From the NCBI RefSeq assembly GCF_000236805.1, contig NZ_AGFX01000037.1, positions 124,001-188,000 on the forward strand: a DNA stretch of 64,000 bases, in the 5' to 3' direction. Source of the DNA: Paenibacillus peoriae KCTC 3763 (GTDB taxonomy: Bacteria > Bacillota > Bacilli > Paenibacillales > Paenibacillaceae). Each line of letters begins with the position of its first letter. The stretch's first letter is position 1. Made by a program: the position numbers and the translations under genes. Shown here one piece after another: positions 24,730-32,870 of this stretch. The notes beneath the pieces were generated by a model that saw only the letters and a program-made list of their open reading frames with translations, did no database searches and was not told the DNA's origin.

Positions 24730-26229
24730 TTGAAAATCAACAAATTTTTCAGAAAAGCGACCACATTAACTGTAGCAACCACATTGCTATTGGGAGGGGG
24801 CATTCAGGCTTTTGCTGAAAAAACGGATGATTCTGATCTCAAAACAGACAATGCATTTACCCAGATTACACGCCATGACATGCTGAATATTTTCAAACAG
24901 CAAGGCAAAGAGAAATTTGAGGTTCCGTCCTTCGATGCATCAACCATCAAGAATGTTTCTTCGGCAAAAGGCCGCGACGGTTCAGGCAAGCTGATTGATC
25001 TGGATGTCTGGGACAGTTGGCCGTTACAAAATGCCGATGGTACAGTAGCCAATTACAAGGGGTATAATATCGTGTTTGGACTGGCAGGCGACCCTAAAAG
25101 AGCGGAGGATACATTCATATATCTGTTCTATCAAAAAGCGGGTAACACCTCGCTGAACGGCTGGAAAAATGCCGGAAGAGTATTTAAAGACAATGACAAA
25201 TTACTTGCAAACGATCCGATTCTAAAAAATCAGGCAGAAGAATGGTCCGGTTCGGCGACCTTAACCTCTGATGGACAAGTGCGATTATTTTATACCAGCA
25301 GACAGCCCTTTGCCCCAAACAATCAATTATACGGTAAACAAACCTTGACTACGGCTCAAATTAATCTCTCTCAACCTGATGATGAAACGCTTAAAGTGGA
25401 TGGCGTCGAGGATCTTAAACCGATTTATGACGGTGGAGATGGGAAAACCTATCAAAATGTTCAGCAAAGCGTCGGCGTGGATATGGATAATCATACGCTT
25501 AGAGACCCTCACTATATTGAGGATCAAGGCCGCAAGTATATCATATTTGAAGCGAACACAGGGACGGAGACAGGCTACCAAGGGGAAGATTCACTTCAAA
25601 ACTCAACTTATTATGGCGGCAATAAAAAATTCTTCACGGAAGAACTACATAATTTGTTGCAAAGCCCCAAGAAAAAGGGAGCTGAATTGGCAAACGGCGC
25701 ACTCGGCATTGTTGAATTGAATAATGACTTTACCTTGAAAAAAGTGATGCCACCTCTGATTGCGTCCAATTTGGTAACCGATGAGATTGAACGGGCAAAT
25801 GTGTTCAAAATGAATGGCTTGTGGTACTTATTTACGAGCACGAGAGGCTCCAAGGTAACTGTTGATGCGATCGGTGACGATGATATTTACATGCTGGGTT
25901 ATGTTTCTACTTCCTTGACAGGGCCTTACAAACCGCTGAATGGAACCGGTCTCGTTCTCCATCAGGACCTGGATCGCGATGATATTACCTGGACGTATGC
26001 CCATTTTGCTATTCCGCAAGGCAAAGGCAATAACGTAGTTGTTACCAGCTATATGACCAATCGAGGGCTTTTCCCGGATCACAAATCTACTTTCGCGCCA
26101 AGCTTCCTGCTGAATATTAAAGGCTCGAAAACCTCTGTTGTGAAAAACCGTATTCTGGAGCAAGGGCAAATCGCGATTGATCCAACGAATGATAAAGATG
26201 AACCTCCATATGAGTATGGAAAGAAATAA
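24730..26229 (+). CDS. sacB: Levansucrase (GH68), secreted
   Basis: A 499-residue GH68 enzyme that splits sucrose and transfers fructose to growing levan. A TTG start at 24730, 9 bases after AAGGGAG, gives MKINKFFRKATTL, which aligns with the usual SacB signal peptide; an ATG three codons earlier abuts the ribosome site and is less likely. The signal peptide ends near AFAEK. The catalytic triad is visible: nucleophile Asp in DVWDSWPLQ (about 95), transition-state stabiliser in LRDPHY (about 259) and acid/base Glu in DEIERAN (about 352). It is followed by levB as in B. subtilis. Confidence 0.95.
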   Translation: MKINKFFRKATTLTVATTLLLGGGIQAFAEKTDDSDLKTDNAFTQITRHDMLNIFKQQGKEKFEVPSFDASTIKNVSSAKGRDGSGKLIDLDVWDSWPLQNADGTVANYKGYNIVFGLAGDPKRAEDTFIYLFYQKAGNTSLNGWKNAGRVFKDNDKLLANDPILKNQAEEWSGSATLTSDGQVRLFYTSRQPFAPNNQLYGKQTLTTAQINLSQPDDETLKVDGVEDLKPIYDGGDGKTYQNVQQSVGVDMDNHTLRDPHYIEDQGRKYIIFEANTGTETGYQGEDSLQNSTYYGGNKKFFTEELHNLLQSPKKKGAELANGALGIVELNNDFTLKKVMPPLIASNLVTDEIERANVFKMNGLWYLFTSTRGSKVTVDAIGDDDIYMLGYVSTSLTGPYKPLNGTGLVLHQDLDRDDITWTYAHFAIPQGKGNNVVVTSYMTNRGLFPDHKSTFAPSFLLNIKGSKTSVVKNRILEQGQIAIDPTNDKDEPPYEYGKK

Positions 26230-26334
26230 ATAGATATATGCAGTATGTCCGCAGGCGGCAGCTTGGAAGCTTACCGATCTGTCGCCCATCGGACGGTACA
26301 TAAGAGGCAATGAGAGGTAAGGAGGATCGTCATC

Positions 26335-27891
26335 ATGAAAAAAATAGCTTCCAAGAGCATTTGGATACGATCCGTTGTAGTCATCGCAGGCTTAACGATA
26401 TTCATAGCTTTGGGCTGGAGTATGCATCAGTGGGATGCGGGTAAAACTCCAATACCTCCAACACCAACCTATCGGGCGGCCTATCATTTTACCGTTCCGG
26501 ATAAGTGGAAAAATGATCCGCAGCGGCTCATTTATATGGATGGACAATATCATTATTACTATTTGTATAATCGAGACTATCCCGAAAAAAATGGTACAGA
26601 ATGGCGGCATGCCACCTCAACCGATTTGGTTCATTGGAAGGATGAGGGCGTGTCGATTCCCAAATATACCAATCCAAATGGTGACCCGTGGTCTGGATCG
26701 GTTGTGATCGATGATAACAACAGCGCCGGGTTTGGAAAAGGTGCTCTGGTAGCGATTGTGACGCAGCCTTCCGCAAATGAAGGGAAGCAAGAGCAATTTT
26801 TGTGGTATAGCATCGACAAAGGCAAGACATTTACTTCTTATGGTGATACTCCTGTGATGACGAATCCAGGAACGAAGGATTTCAGAGACCCGAAAATCAT
26901 ACGGGATATCAATAGTGATAAATGGATCATGGTTATGGCGGAAGGTACGAAGATTGGTTTTTATGAGTCTGACAACTTAAAGAAATGGCGTTATATGAGC
27001 GGCTTTAGCACCGAAAATATCGGGCTTGTGGAGTGTCCCGACCTCTACCAAATGCGAGCGGACGATGGAACCTACAAATGGATTCTCGGCGCAAGCGCAA
27101 ACGGGAAATCAACAGGTGAACCTAACACGTATGCCTACTGGACTGGAAATTTCGATGGCAACCATTTTTCTCCGGACCATAGTAAGCCTGAGTGGCTGGA
27201 TTATGGCTTTGACTGGTATGGGGCGGTGACGTTCGAGGAGGGAAAGTGCAGCGATAAATATAGCTATCGCTATGCGCTGGCCTGGATGAACAATTGGGAT
27301 TATGCCAACAACACACCTACTTTAAAAGAAGGCTTTAACGGGATGGACTCCGTTGTGCGTCAAATTCGGCTGAAGCATGTAGATGGGCTTGGTTACCACT
27401 TGGTTTCACAACCGGTCAAAGCTTTGAAGCAATTACCTACTTCAATGGAGTCATTTGCGCAGATCAAGGTTAATGGTACGCACACGCTTCCGGTGAAGGC
27501 AGAAGCTTATCAGCTAGAGGCGGATATTTCATGGTCAACGATCGAAAATGTGGGCTTGAGACTACGAGAATCCAAGGATGGCATACGTCATGTAGATGTC
27601 GGCGTTTCTTTGGAAGGACGATACTCTTACGTCAACAGAGCGTATACCGGACAACCGGATCAGAGTAGAGCCTATATAGAGAGCAAAGCGCCTTTTGATG
27701 TGAACCAGAGAAACGTTCACCTGAAAATTCTAGTCGATAAAACCAGTATTGAAGTATTCGTAGATGACGGAGCGGTGGTGCATTCCAGTTTAATCTTCCC
27801 GCGTTTGGATGATCAGGGAATTACCCTTTTTACCACTGGCGGCACAGCTATGTTTAAAAATGTGGTCATCAGCAATTTTATCGTTAAGTGA
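26335..27891 (+). CDS. levB: Endolevanase-like GH32 enzyme, secreted or membrane-anchored
   Basis: A 518-residue GH32 protein. Residues 9-30 form a signal peptide or N-terminal anchor. Residues 50-340 are the five-bladed propeller with nucleophile motif KWKNDPQ (about 60), RDPKI (about 184) and acid/base ECPDLY (about 234). Residues 360-515 are the C-terminal beta-sandwich (VEVFVDDG-type motif seen as IEVFVDDGAVV). It hydrolyses levan made by the upstream levansucrase. AAGGAGG lies 9 bases before the ATG. The 105-bp gap and same orientation fit a sacB-levB operon. Confidence 0.92.
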   Translation: MKKIASKSIWIRSVVVIAGLTIFIALGWSMHQWDAGKTPIPPTPTYRAAYHFTVPDKWKNDPQRLIYMDGQYHYYYLYNRDYPEKNGTEWRHATSTDLVHWKDEGVSIPKYTNPNGDPWSGSVVIDDNNSAGFGKGALVAIVTQPSANEGKQEQFLWYSIDKGKTFTSYGDTPVMTNPGTKDFRDPKIIRDINSDKWIMVMAEGTKIGFYESDNLKKWRYMSGFSTENIGLVECPDLYQMRADDGTYKWILGASANGKSTGEPNTYAYWTGNFDGNHFSPDHSKPEWLDYGFDWYGAVTFEEGKCSDKYSYRYALAWMNNWDYANNTPTLKEGFNGMDSVVRQIRLKHVDGLGYHLVSQPVKALKQLPTSMESFAQIKVNGTHTLPVKAEAYQLEADISWSTIENVGLRLRESKDGIRHVDVGVSLEGRYSYVNRAYTGQPDQSRAYIESKAPFDVNQRNVHLKILVDKTSIEVFVDDGAVVHSSLIFPRLDDQGITLFTTGGTAMFKNVVISNFIVK

Positions 27892-27935
27892 GCGATATAT
27901 GCGTCTGGGGCTACTGTTCATCGCCATAGATAAAA

Positions 27936-27970
27936 AGCCCACCCCACTTTACACGTGGGGCGGACTCTTT
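27936..27970 (+). terminator. Probable terminator after levB
   Basis: CCCCAC and GTGGGG (extended by imperfect CC/GG pairs) flank a 7-base loop. The tail has CTCTTTG, so it is weaker than others in the window. Confidence 0.45.
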
Positions 27971-28016
27971 GTGAAAAATACCACTTACTGTTAGTTAATG
28001 AATCGATCTGGGAAGT

Positions 28017-28481
28017 CTACTTGTGATAGGGTGACAGGTTATCGGCGCTGCGCCCCAATTTTTTAAGCAAACCGATCAGCTGATCTCTTTCGGTTTCGCT
28101 GATGCCGCTAAAGGCACGTTCAATCTGACGTGTATAGTCAGGATAAATTTCATCCATGACGCGTTGTCCCTCATCCGTCAATTCTGCATATATAATTCGA
28201 CGATCCTGGTCACACGGGTGACGGTGCAAATAACCACGGTTTTCCAACTTGTCGATAACATAAGTGACATTTCCACTTTGCAGTAAAAGCTTGGCTCCAA
28301 TCTGCTGGATCGGCTGCGCTCCCTTGTGATATAGAACTTCCATCACGGCGAAGGCCGTTGGGTTGAAACCCACCGTTTTGATGCCAGCAACCGCATGTTC
28401 GTTTACACTTTTGAATGACTTGGCAAACACGCTATACAAATGCATGGATTGCTGTGTCACCAATGTTCGGTAATCTATCAT
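28017..28481 (-). CDS. MarR family regulator (MhqR/OhrR-like)
   Basis: A 154-residue winged-helix protein; the DNA-binding part reads QPIQQIGAKLLLQSGNVTYVIDKLENRGYLHR followed by wing CDQDRRIIYAELTDEG. This resembles the MhqR/YvnA group that senses quinones and electrophiles. The ATG at 28481 lies 7 bases after AAAGGCGG; the frame stays open upstream but without a ribosome site. Upstream lies a divergent gene with two inverted repeats near its start, which may be this regulator's targets. Confidence 0.88.
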   Translation of the reverse strand: MIDYRTLVTQQSMHLYSVFAKSFKSVNEHAVAGIKTVGFNPTAFAVMEVLYHKGAQPIQQIGAKLLLQSGNVTYVIDKLENRGYLHRHPCDQDRRIIYAELTDEGQRVMDEIYPDYTRQIERAFSGISETERDQLIGLLKKLGRSADNLSPYHK

Positions 28482-28694
28482 CTTCATTCCGCCTTTATGT
28501 ATGGATTTGGGCATCCTTTGACCGCTCGGTTCGGATGACCGGGCAACCATACCCTTGTTACTAGCATAAAGGGATTCACGTAGGGAAAACATGCGATTTG
28601 TCACAGTAGCTGCGTTTTTAACTATTTAATTTCAAAGCTTTAAAGTAAATTTTTGATAAATAAAGGTTTGGAATGTAAGAAACCCGTTCCGGTT

Positions 28695-28750
28695 GGTTAT
28701 ATTAAAAAATAACCTAACAATATAAATCCCAAATAACAAAATAGGTTATT
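28695..28750. promoter_or_regulatory. Two inverted repeats before the 28768 gene
   Basis: GGTTAT/ATAACC at 28695-28714 and AATAAC/GTTATT at 28732-28750 use the same core. They lie just upstream of the 140-residue protein and 214 bp from the divergent MarR start. Candidate operators for that MarR protein. Confidence 0.4.
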
Positions 28751-28767
28751 CAGAGGAGATGAGGCAC

Positions 28768-29190
28768 ATGGATACGGGTTCTTTCCGTTTTCAATTTCGT
28801 GATCCGCAGCAGGCTGTAGAGGCCTGTGAAACATTAAAGGAAATCGGATACGCTGCCAGCACAAACGGTGACACGGGTCTCAGTGTTCATGTTGAGAACC
28901 AGGATGTGCTGTCTGCACTGGAGATTTGCCAAGCCTATGAAGGAAGCATGATTGAGACGGGAATTCTCTCTTTTCGTCCAGGTGCGGATGGTAATATTGG
29001 TGCGCAAAACCCCGGCTATAGCCCGGAGGATTGGATTATCCCGGCGCACGTTATCAATGAAGATTGGAGCGAAGCGTATAAAAACGGCTCTTCTCATACG
29101 TACACCAACACAACAGAGGAGCACAACGTCAGCTCGGATCAACAACCGGAGGACGAAGTGGATGGTTTTTCAGGCAGCATCCATATTTAG
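28768..29190 (+). CDS. Conserved protein of unknown function
   Basis: A 140-residue acidic, soluble protein. The first half (FRFQFRDPQQAVEACETLKEIGYAAS, then LSVHVENQDVLSALEICQAYEG) looks like an alpha-beta ACT- or ferredoxin-like domain. The second half is polar with a YSPEDWIIPAHVINEDW patch and a disordered tail. I know of no function. The ATG at 28768 is 9 bases after GAGGAG; an ATG three codons earlier abuts the ribosome site. It ends at a terminator and has probable operators upstream, so it looks regulated and monocistronic. Confidence 0.75.
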   Translation: MDTGSFRFQFRDPQQAVEACETLKEIGYAASTNGDTGLSVHVENQDVLSALEICQAYEGSMIETGILSFRPGADGNIGAQNPGYSPEDWIIPAHVINEDWSEAYKNGSSHTYTNTTEEHNVSSDQQPEDEVDGFSGSIHI

Positions 29191-29268
29191 CTTTTGAGCA
29201 AACTATTCCCGATCCTGTGGCTGGTTGCTGCTACTTTGGCAGCGGTGGATATTTCATAAATCAAGTGA

Positions 29269-29308
29269 GAACCTTTGTCTTTTAAAGAGACAGAGGTTCC
29301 TTTTTTTG
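29269..29308 (+). terminator. Terminator of the 28768 gene
   Basis: GAACCTTTGTCT and AGAGACAGAGGTTC form an imperfect long stem followed by seven T. Confidence 0.75.
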
Positions 29309-29431
29309 TGTATGGGCCAGAACTGTCCTTTTATTTTGGAAGGATGCTCACATTTCTTTCCCATGTATAGTGCATAAGTTTACGTGGACAATGAATAATA
29401 TGGATAGCATTTTCCTAAGGAGGAAATAAAC

Positions 29432-31105
29432 TTGATGCTGGCTGATAACAGATTACTCATTGCTGCTCTAGGCGGTGTAAATGAAATCGGGAAGAACATG
29501 TACTTCATCCAATACGATCAGGATATTGTCGTTATCGATTGTGGCTCCAAGTTTCCTGACGAAAATTTGCCTGGTATTGACCTCATTGTGCCGGATGTCA
29601 CCTATTTGCTGGAAAATCAGGATAAAGTCAGAGCGCTCATTGTAACTCATGGGCATGAGGATCACATCGGGGGCATTCCTTATTTGCTGAAGCAAATCAA
29701 TATTCCCGTATTTGGAACAAAGCTCACCATAGAATTGTTAAAGATTAAGTTAAAAGAGCACGGTCTTTTACGTGATGCTGAGCTTCATCTTATAGATGCG
29801 AATTCAACCGTCGATATAGGCACGATCCAGGCATCCTTTTTCACCACCGTTCACAGCATCCCGGATTGCCTGGGTGTCTTTTTTCAGACACCGGAAGGAA
29901 ATGTGGTCCATACCGGCGACTTCAAATTCGATATGTCTCCCGTAAGCGGGCCCTTTCCGGATCTTCATCGAATGGCCGAGATTGGAAAAAAAGGGGTGAA
30001 AGTGCTTCTCTCTGAAAGCACAAATGCAGAAAGGCCGGGATTTACACCTTCAGAACGTCTGGTTGGCGGACATATTCTGGATGCATTCGCCAGAGCCAAG
30101 CAGCAGGTATTTATCTCCACGTTCGCTTCCAATGTGAACCGTGTCCAGCAAGTCATTGACGCGGCTGTGGAAACAGGCCGCAAACTGGTTTTGCTCGGAC
30201 GCAGTATGATCAATGTGGTGTCGGTGGCGAAGGAACTGGGCTTCTTGAAAATGCCGGAGGACTTGCTGATCGAGCCGGGAGAAACAGAGCGGTTCCCCGC
30301 AGAAGAAATCGCAGTTTTATGCACAGGAAGTCAGGGCGAGCCTATGGCCGCATTGTCCCGTTTGGCCAATTCCTTGCATCCCAAAATCGAAGTTTTGCCC
30401 GGTGATACTGTCATCATTGCCGCGGGAGCCATACCCGGGAATGAACGAAATCTTTCCCAGGTGATTGACAACCTGTATGTGCTAGGTGCCGAGGTTATTT
30501 ATGGATCAGGCAGCTCCACTGGGATGCATGTATCCGGTCATGGTAGCCAGGAAGAGCTAAAATTAATGATGACACTGATGAAGCCACAGTATTTGATTCC
30601 TATACATGGTGAATTCAGAATGTTGTATCGGCATCGTCAATTGGCGGAGTCTGTGGGGATTCCGATGGAAAATGTATTTATCGTCCATAATGGTGATACC
30701 ATTCAAATTGAAGAAGGAAGGGCGGCCTTGGGCCCTAAAGTGCCATCCGGCAATAGTCTGGTCGATGGGCTGGTAACAGGTGACGTAGGCAATATTGTGC
30801 TGCGAGACCGGAAAAAGCTTGCTTCAGACGGAATGCTGATTATTGTAATGACGATAAGCAAAAACGAGAAGCAAATACTCGCAACGCCCGAGGTCATTTC
30901 AAGGGGATTTGTATATGTCAAGGATTCCGAAGACCTCATGAATCAAATCCACGAAACGATCATGTCCACAGTGAATGAGCTGACAGAAACTGAAATGAGT
31001 CAGTGGAGTCTGATTAAGCAGATGCTAAAAGATGATGTAGGCGGGTTTATTTACAGTCAGACCAAGAGAAGACCCATGATTTTACCGATCATTATTGAGG
31101 TTTAG
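29432..31105 (+). CDS. Ribonuclease J family RNase
   Basis: A 557-residue metallo-beta-lactamase/beta-CASP nuclease for mRNA decay and 5' maturation. The zinc motif THGHEDHIGG is at about residue 73, followed by the beta-CASP insertion and motifs (STFASNVNRVQQ, GRSMINVV, CTGSQGEP, HVSGHGSQEEL, PIHGEFRML). The C-terminal dimerisation domain is present, so it is full length. The intact HGHEDH matches RNase J1 rather than the degenerate J2. Bacillales carry two or three paralogues, so which one this is cannot be told. TTG at 29432 or ATG at 29435 both fit AAGGAGG. Confidence 0.92.
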   Translation: MMLADNRLLIAALGGVNEIGKNMYFIQYDQDIVVIDCGSKFPDENLPGIDLIVPDVTYLLENQDKVRALIVTHGHEDHIGGIPYLLKQINIPVFGTKLTIELLKIKLKEHGLLRDAELHLIDANSTVDIGTIQASFFTTVHSIPDCLGVFFQTPEGNVVHTGDFKFDMSPVSGPFPDLHRMAEIGKKGVKVLLSESTNAERPGFTPSERLVGGHILDAFARAKQQVFISTFASNVNRVQQVIDAAVETGRKLVLLGRSMINVVSVAKELGFLKMPEDLLIEPGETERFPAEEIAVLCTGSQGEPMAALSRLANSLHPKIEVLPGDTVIIAAGAIPGNERNLSQVIDNLYVLGAEVIYGSGSSTGMHVSGHGSQEELKLMMTLMKPQYLIPIHGEFRMLYRHRQLAESVGIPMENVFIVHNGDTIQIEEGRAALGPKVPSGNSLVDGLVTGDVGNIVLRDRKKLASDGMLIIVMTISKNEKQILATPEVISRGFVYVKDSEDLMNQIHETIMSTVNELTETEMSQWSLIKQMLKDDVGGFIYSQTKRRPMILPIIIEV

Positions 31106-31158
31106 GAATAGCGGCAAACATCAAAACAAGATGGATCTTGTTCAATACGCCATAAACT

Positions 31159-31202
31159 AAAAAAGACTTAAATCAGTAATACGACTGATTTAAGTCTTTT
31201 TT
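31159..31202. terminator. Strong bidirectional terminator
   Basis: A perfect 19-bp stem (AAAAAAGACTTAAATCAGT with its complement) closes a loop AATACG. A and T runs at both ends make it work for the RNase J gene and for the convergent flavoprotein gene. Confidence 0.9.
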
Positions 31203-31248
31203 ATTTCCCTTTCCTATCTCCCCCAAAAAACGAGGATGCAGTAGTGGT

Positions 31249-31318
31249 ACGCAGCGAAGCGGAGGATTTGAATCTGGAGAAGCGACAGCGATCGTAAGAT
31301 CAAATCCTACGCGCAGCG
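31249..31318. repeat. Palindromic intergenic element
   Basis: AGGATTTGA (31263-31271) and TCAAATCCT (31300-31308) are perfect inverted repeats. Outside them TACGCAGCG and TACGCGCAGCG lie as near direct repeats. The inner part is rich in AGCGA/CGATCG. It abuts the stop codon of the flavoprotein. The form is that of a dispersed REP-like element; no second copy is in the window. Confidence 0.4.
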
Positions 31319-31319
31319 T

Positions 31320-32579
31320 CTAATCACATACAGCCGCATGTGTTCCCGCTGTGTGCCCTGTTGTAAAAGCCGCTGTAATGTTATAGCCACCAGTATAACC
31401 ATGAATGTCCAAAATCTCACCGCAGAAAAACAATCCGGGCATCAGCTTGGACTCCATTGTTTTTGGATTGATCTCCTTCAAATTCACGCCGCCCCCGGTA
31501 ACAAAAGCTTCCTTCAGAGAGAGAGTGCCGTTCACGCGGATGGGAAACGCCTTGATACGATGAGCGAGCTCCTGCCATTGCTGCTTGGGAATATGATCGT
31601 ACGTTAAATCCTCACGCAGCCCGGCTTGCTGGAGCAATAATGGAATCAAGCGTTCCGGTACATAAGATTTAAGCACATTTTTGATCGCCTTTTTAGCATC
31701 GGCTGCTGCCAGTTCCAGCGTTTCGCGGTAGACTTCATCAGCATGCTTGTGAGGCTGCAAATCGAGCGTCAGCAGCACCGTGCTGGTCTTATCCTTTTTC
31801 ATTCCCTTTACGACAAATTGGCTGCACCGCAAAGCGGTTGGGCCGGACAGACCAAAATGTGTGAAAATCATATCTCCTTCGTGGACAACAACCTTCTTTT
31901 GCTTCGCATTCCATACAGTCAGGCTGATATCACGCAGGGATAGTCCCTGAAGCTCCTTCGTCTGGATGAACGTCTCGCCTGACGTCAACGGAACCTCCGT
32001 TGGATAGAGCTCCGTAATCGTGTGCCCGGCCTGCTCGGCCCAAGCATAGCCGTCACCTTCCGAGCCAGTATGCGGGACAGATTTGCCTCCTACGGCTACA
32101 ATGACGCTACGGCTGCGCAGGGTTTCCCCGGAACGCAGCCATACGCCAGCCGTATGACCTTCTTTGTAAATAACCTCTTGTACGGGACAGCTTGTGCGAA
32201 TGTCGACCCCTTGAGAACGCACTTTGTTGACCAAAGCATCGACAACTGTTTTCGCTTTGTCCGTCACTGGGAACATGCGCCCGTTGTCTTCTTCCTTTAA
32301 GGCAATACCCATCTCCTCAAAAAAGGCGATGATATCCCGATTCCCGAAAGCCGCCAGTGCACTGTGCAGAAAACGGCCATTCCCGGGGATGTGCCGGATT
32401 AGCTCGTCCAGCTCTTTTGCATTGGTGACATTGCAGCGTCCTCCACCGGAAATGCCGAGCTTGCGCCCGAGTTTATTCCCTTTTTCTAGTAAAAGCACCT
32501 TGGCGCCCCCAGCGCTGGCTGCCGCAGCGGCCATTAATCCGGCCGAGCCGCCTCCGATCACAATCACGTCGTATATCAT
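31320..32579 (-). CDS. HI0933-family NAD(P)/FAD-dependent oxidoreductase
   Basis: A 419-residue flavoprotein of the HI0933/YhiN/BaiN family. FAD motif IVIGGGSAGLMAAAAA at the N-terminus, GGGRCNVTN, and the C-terminal VTGGGVNLKEI and FCGEILDIHGYTGGYN are all family hallmarks. The reaction of most members is unknown; BaiN-type relatives act on steroid-like substrates. GGAAGAG lies 6 bases before the ATG at 32579. It is convergent with RNase J and divergent from the kinase. Confidence 0.88.
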   Translation of the reverse strand: MIYDVIVIGGGSAGLMAAAAASAGGAKVLLLEKGNKLGRKLGISGGGRCNVTNAKELDELIRHIPGNGRFLHSALAAFGNRDIIAFFEEMGIALKEEDNGRMFPVTDKAKTVVDALVNKVRSQGVDIRTSCPVQEVIYKEGHTAGVWLRSGETLRSRSVIVAVGGKSVPHTGSEGDGYAWAEQAGHTITELYPTEVPLTSGETFIQTKELQGLSLRDISLTVWNAKQKKVVVHEGDMIFTHFGLSGPTALRCSQFVVKGMKKDKTSTVLLTLDLQPHKHADEVYRETLELAAADAKKAIKNVLKSYVPERLIPLLLQQAGLREDLTYDHIPKQQWQELAHRIKAFPIRVNGTLSLKEAFVTGGGVNLKEINPKTMESKLMPGLFFCGEILDIHGYTGGYNITAAFTTGHTAGTHAAVCD

Positions 32580-32607
32580 GAAATCTCTTCCTTTTCGTCG
32601 ACAATTT

Positions 32608-32748
32608 TCAAAAAAATTCAGAATGGTGTAACAGTTCTTTCATTATATCGCAATAACGTCGCTTCAATTTATCCTTATCAGGATAAGCGCGCGGATCTCT
32701 CATTTTGCCGAATTGCAAAACGCGTAAAGACGTTTTTCTTCTATTCAT
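32608..32748 (-). CDS. Possible 46-residue basic protein
   Basis: A 46-codon frame (MNRRKTSLRVLQFGKMRDPR..., ending LLHHSEFF) with natural-looking codon use, 28 bp upstream of the flavoprotein on the same strand. It is rich in Lys and Arg, suggesting nucleic-acid contact. No ribosome site precedes the ATG at 32748, and the frame stays open further upstream, so the start is uncertain. Confidence 0.4.
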   Translation of the reverse strand: MNRRKTSLRVLQFGKMRDPRAYPDKDKLKRRYCDIMKELLHHSEFF

Positions 32749-32870
32749 CTGGTCTTTTGCGGATTTTGTCGTTCTACACCGGAATTTTAACACATATATT
32801 GTAATATATTGTAGCCTGTGCTTTAATTCAACTAACAGCGTCAAGGAAAGATGAGGAGGAGGAAAAGTCC

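Noticed and set aside
24100-24730. SacY/SacT-type RAT antiterminator before sacB
   Set aside because: I could not find the conserved RAT sequence or an overlapping terminator; only short hairpins without T-runs are present.
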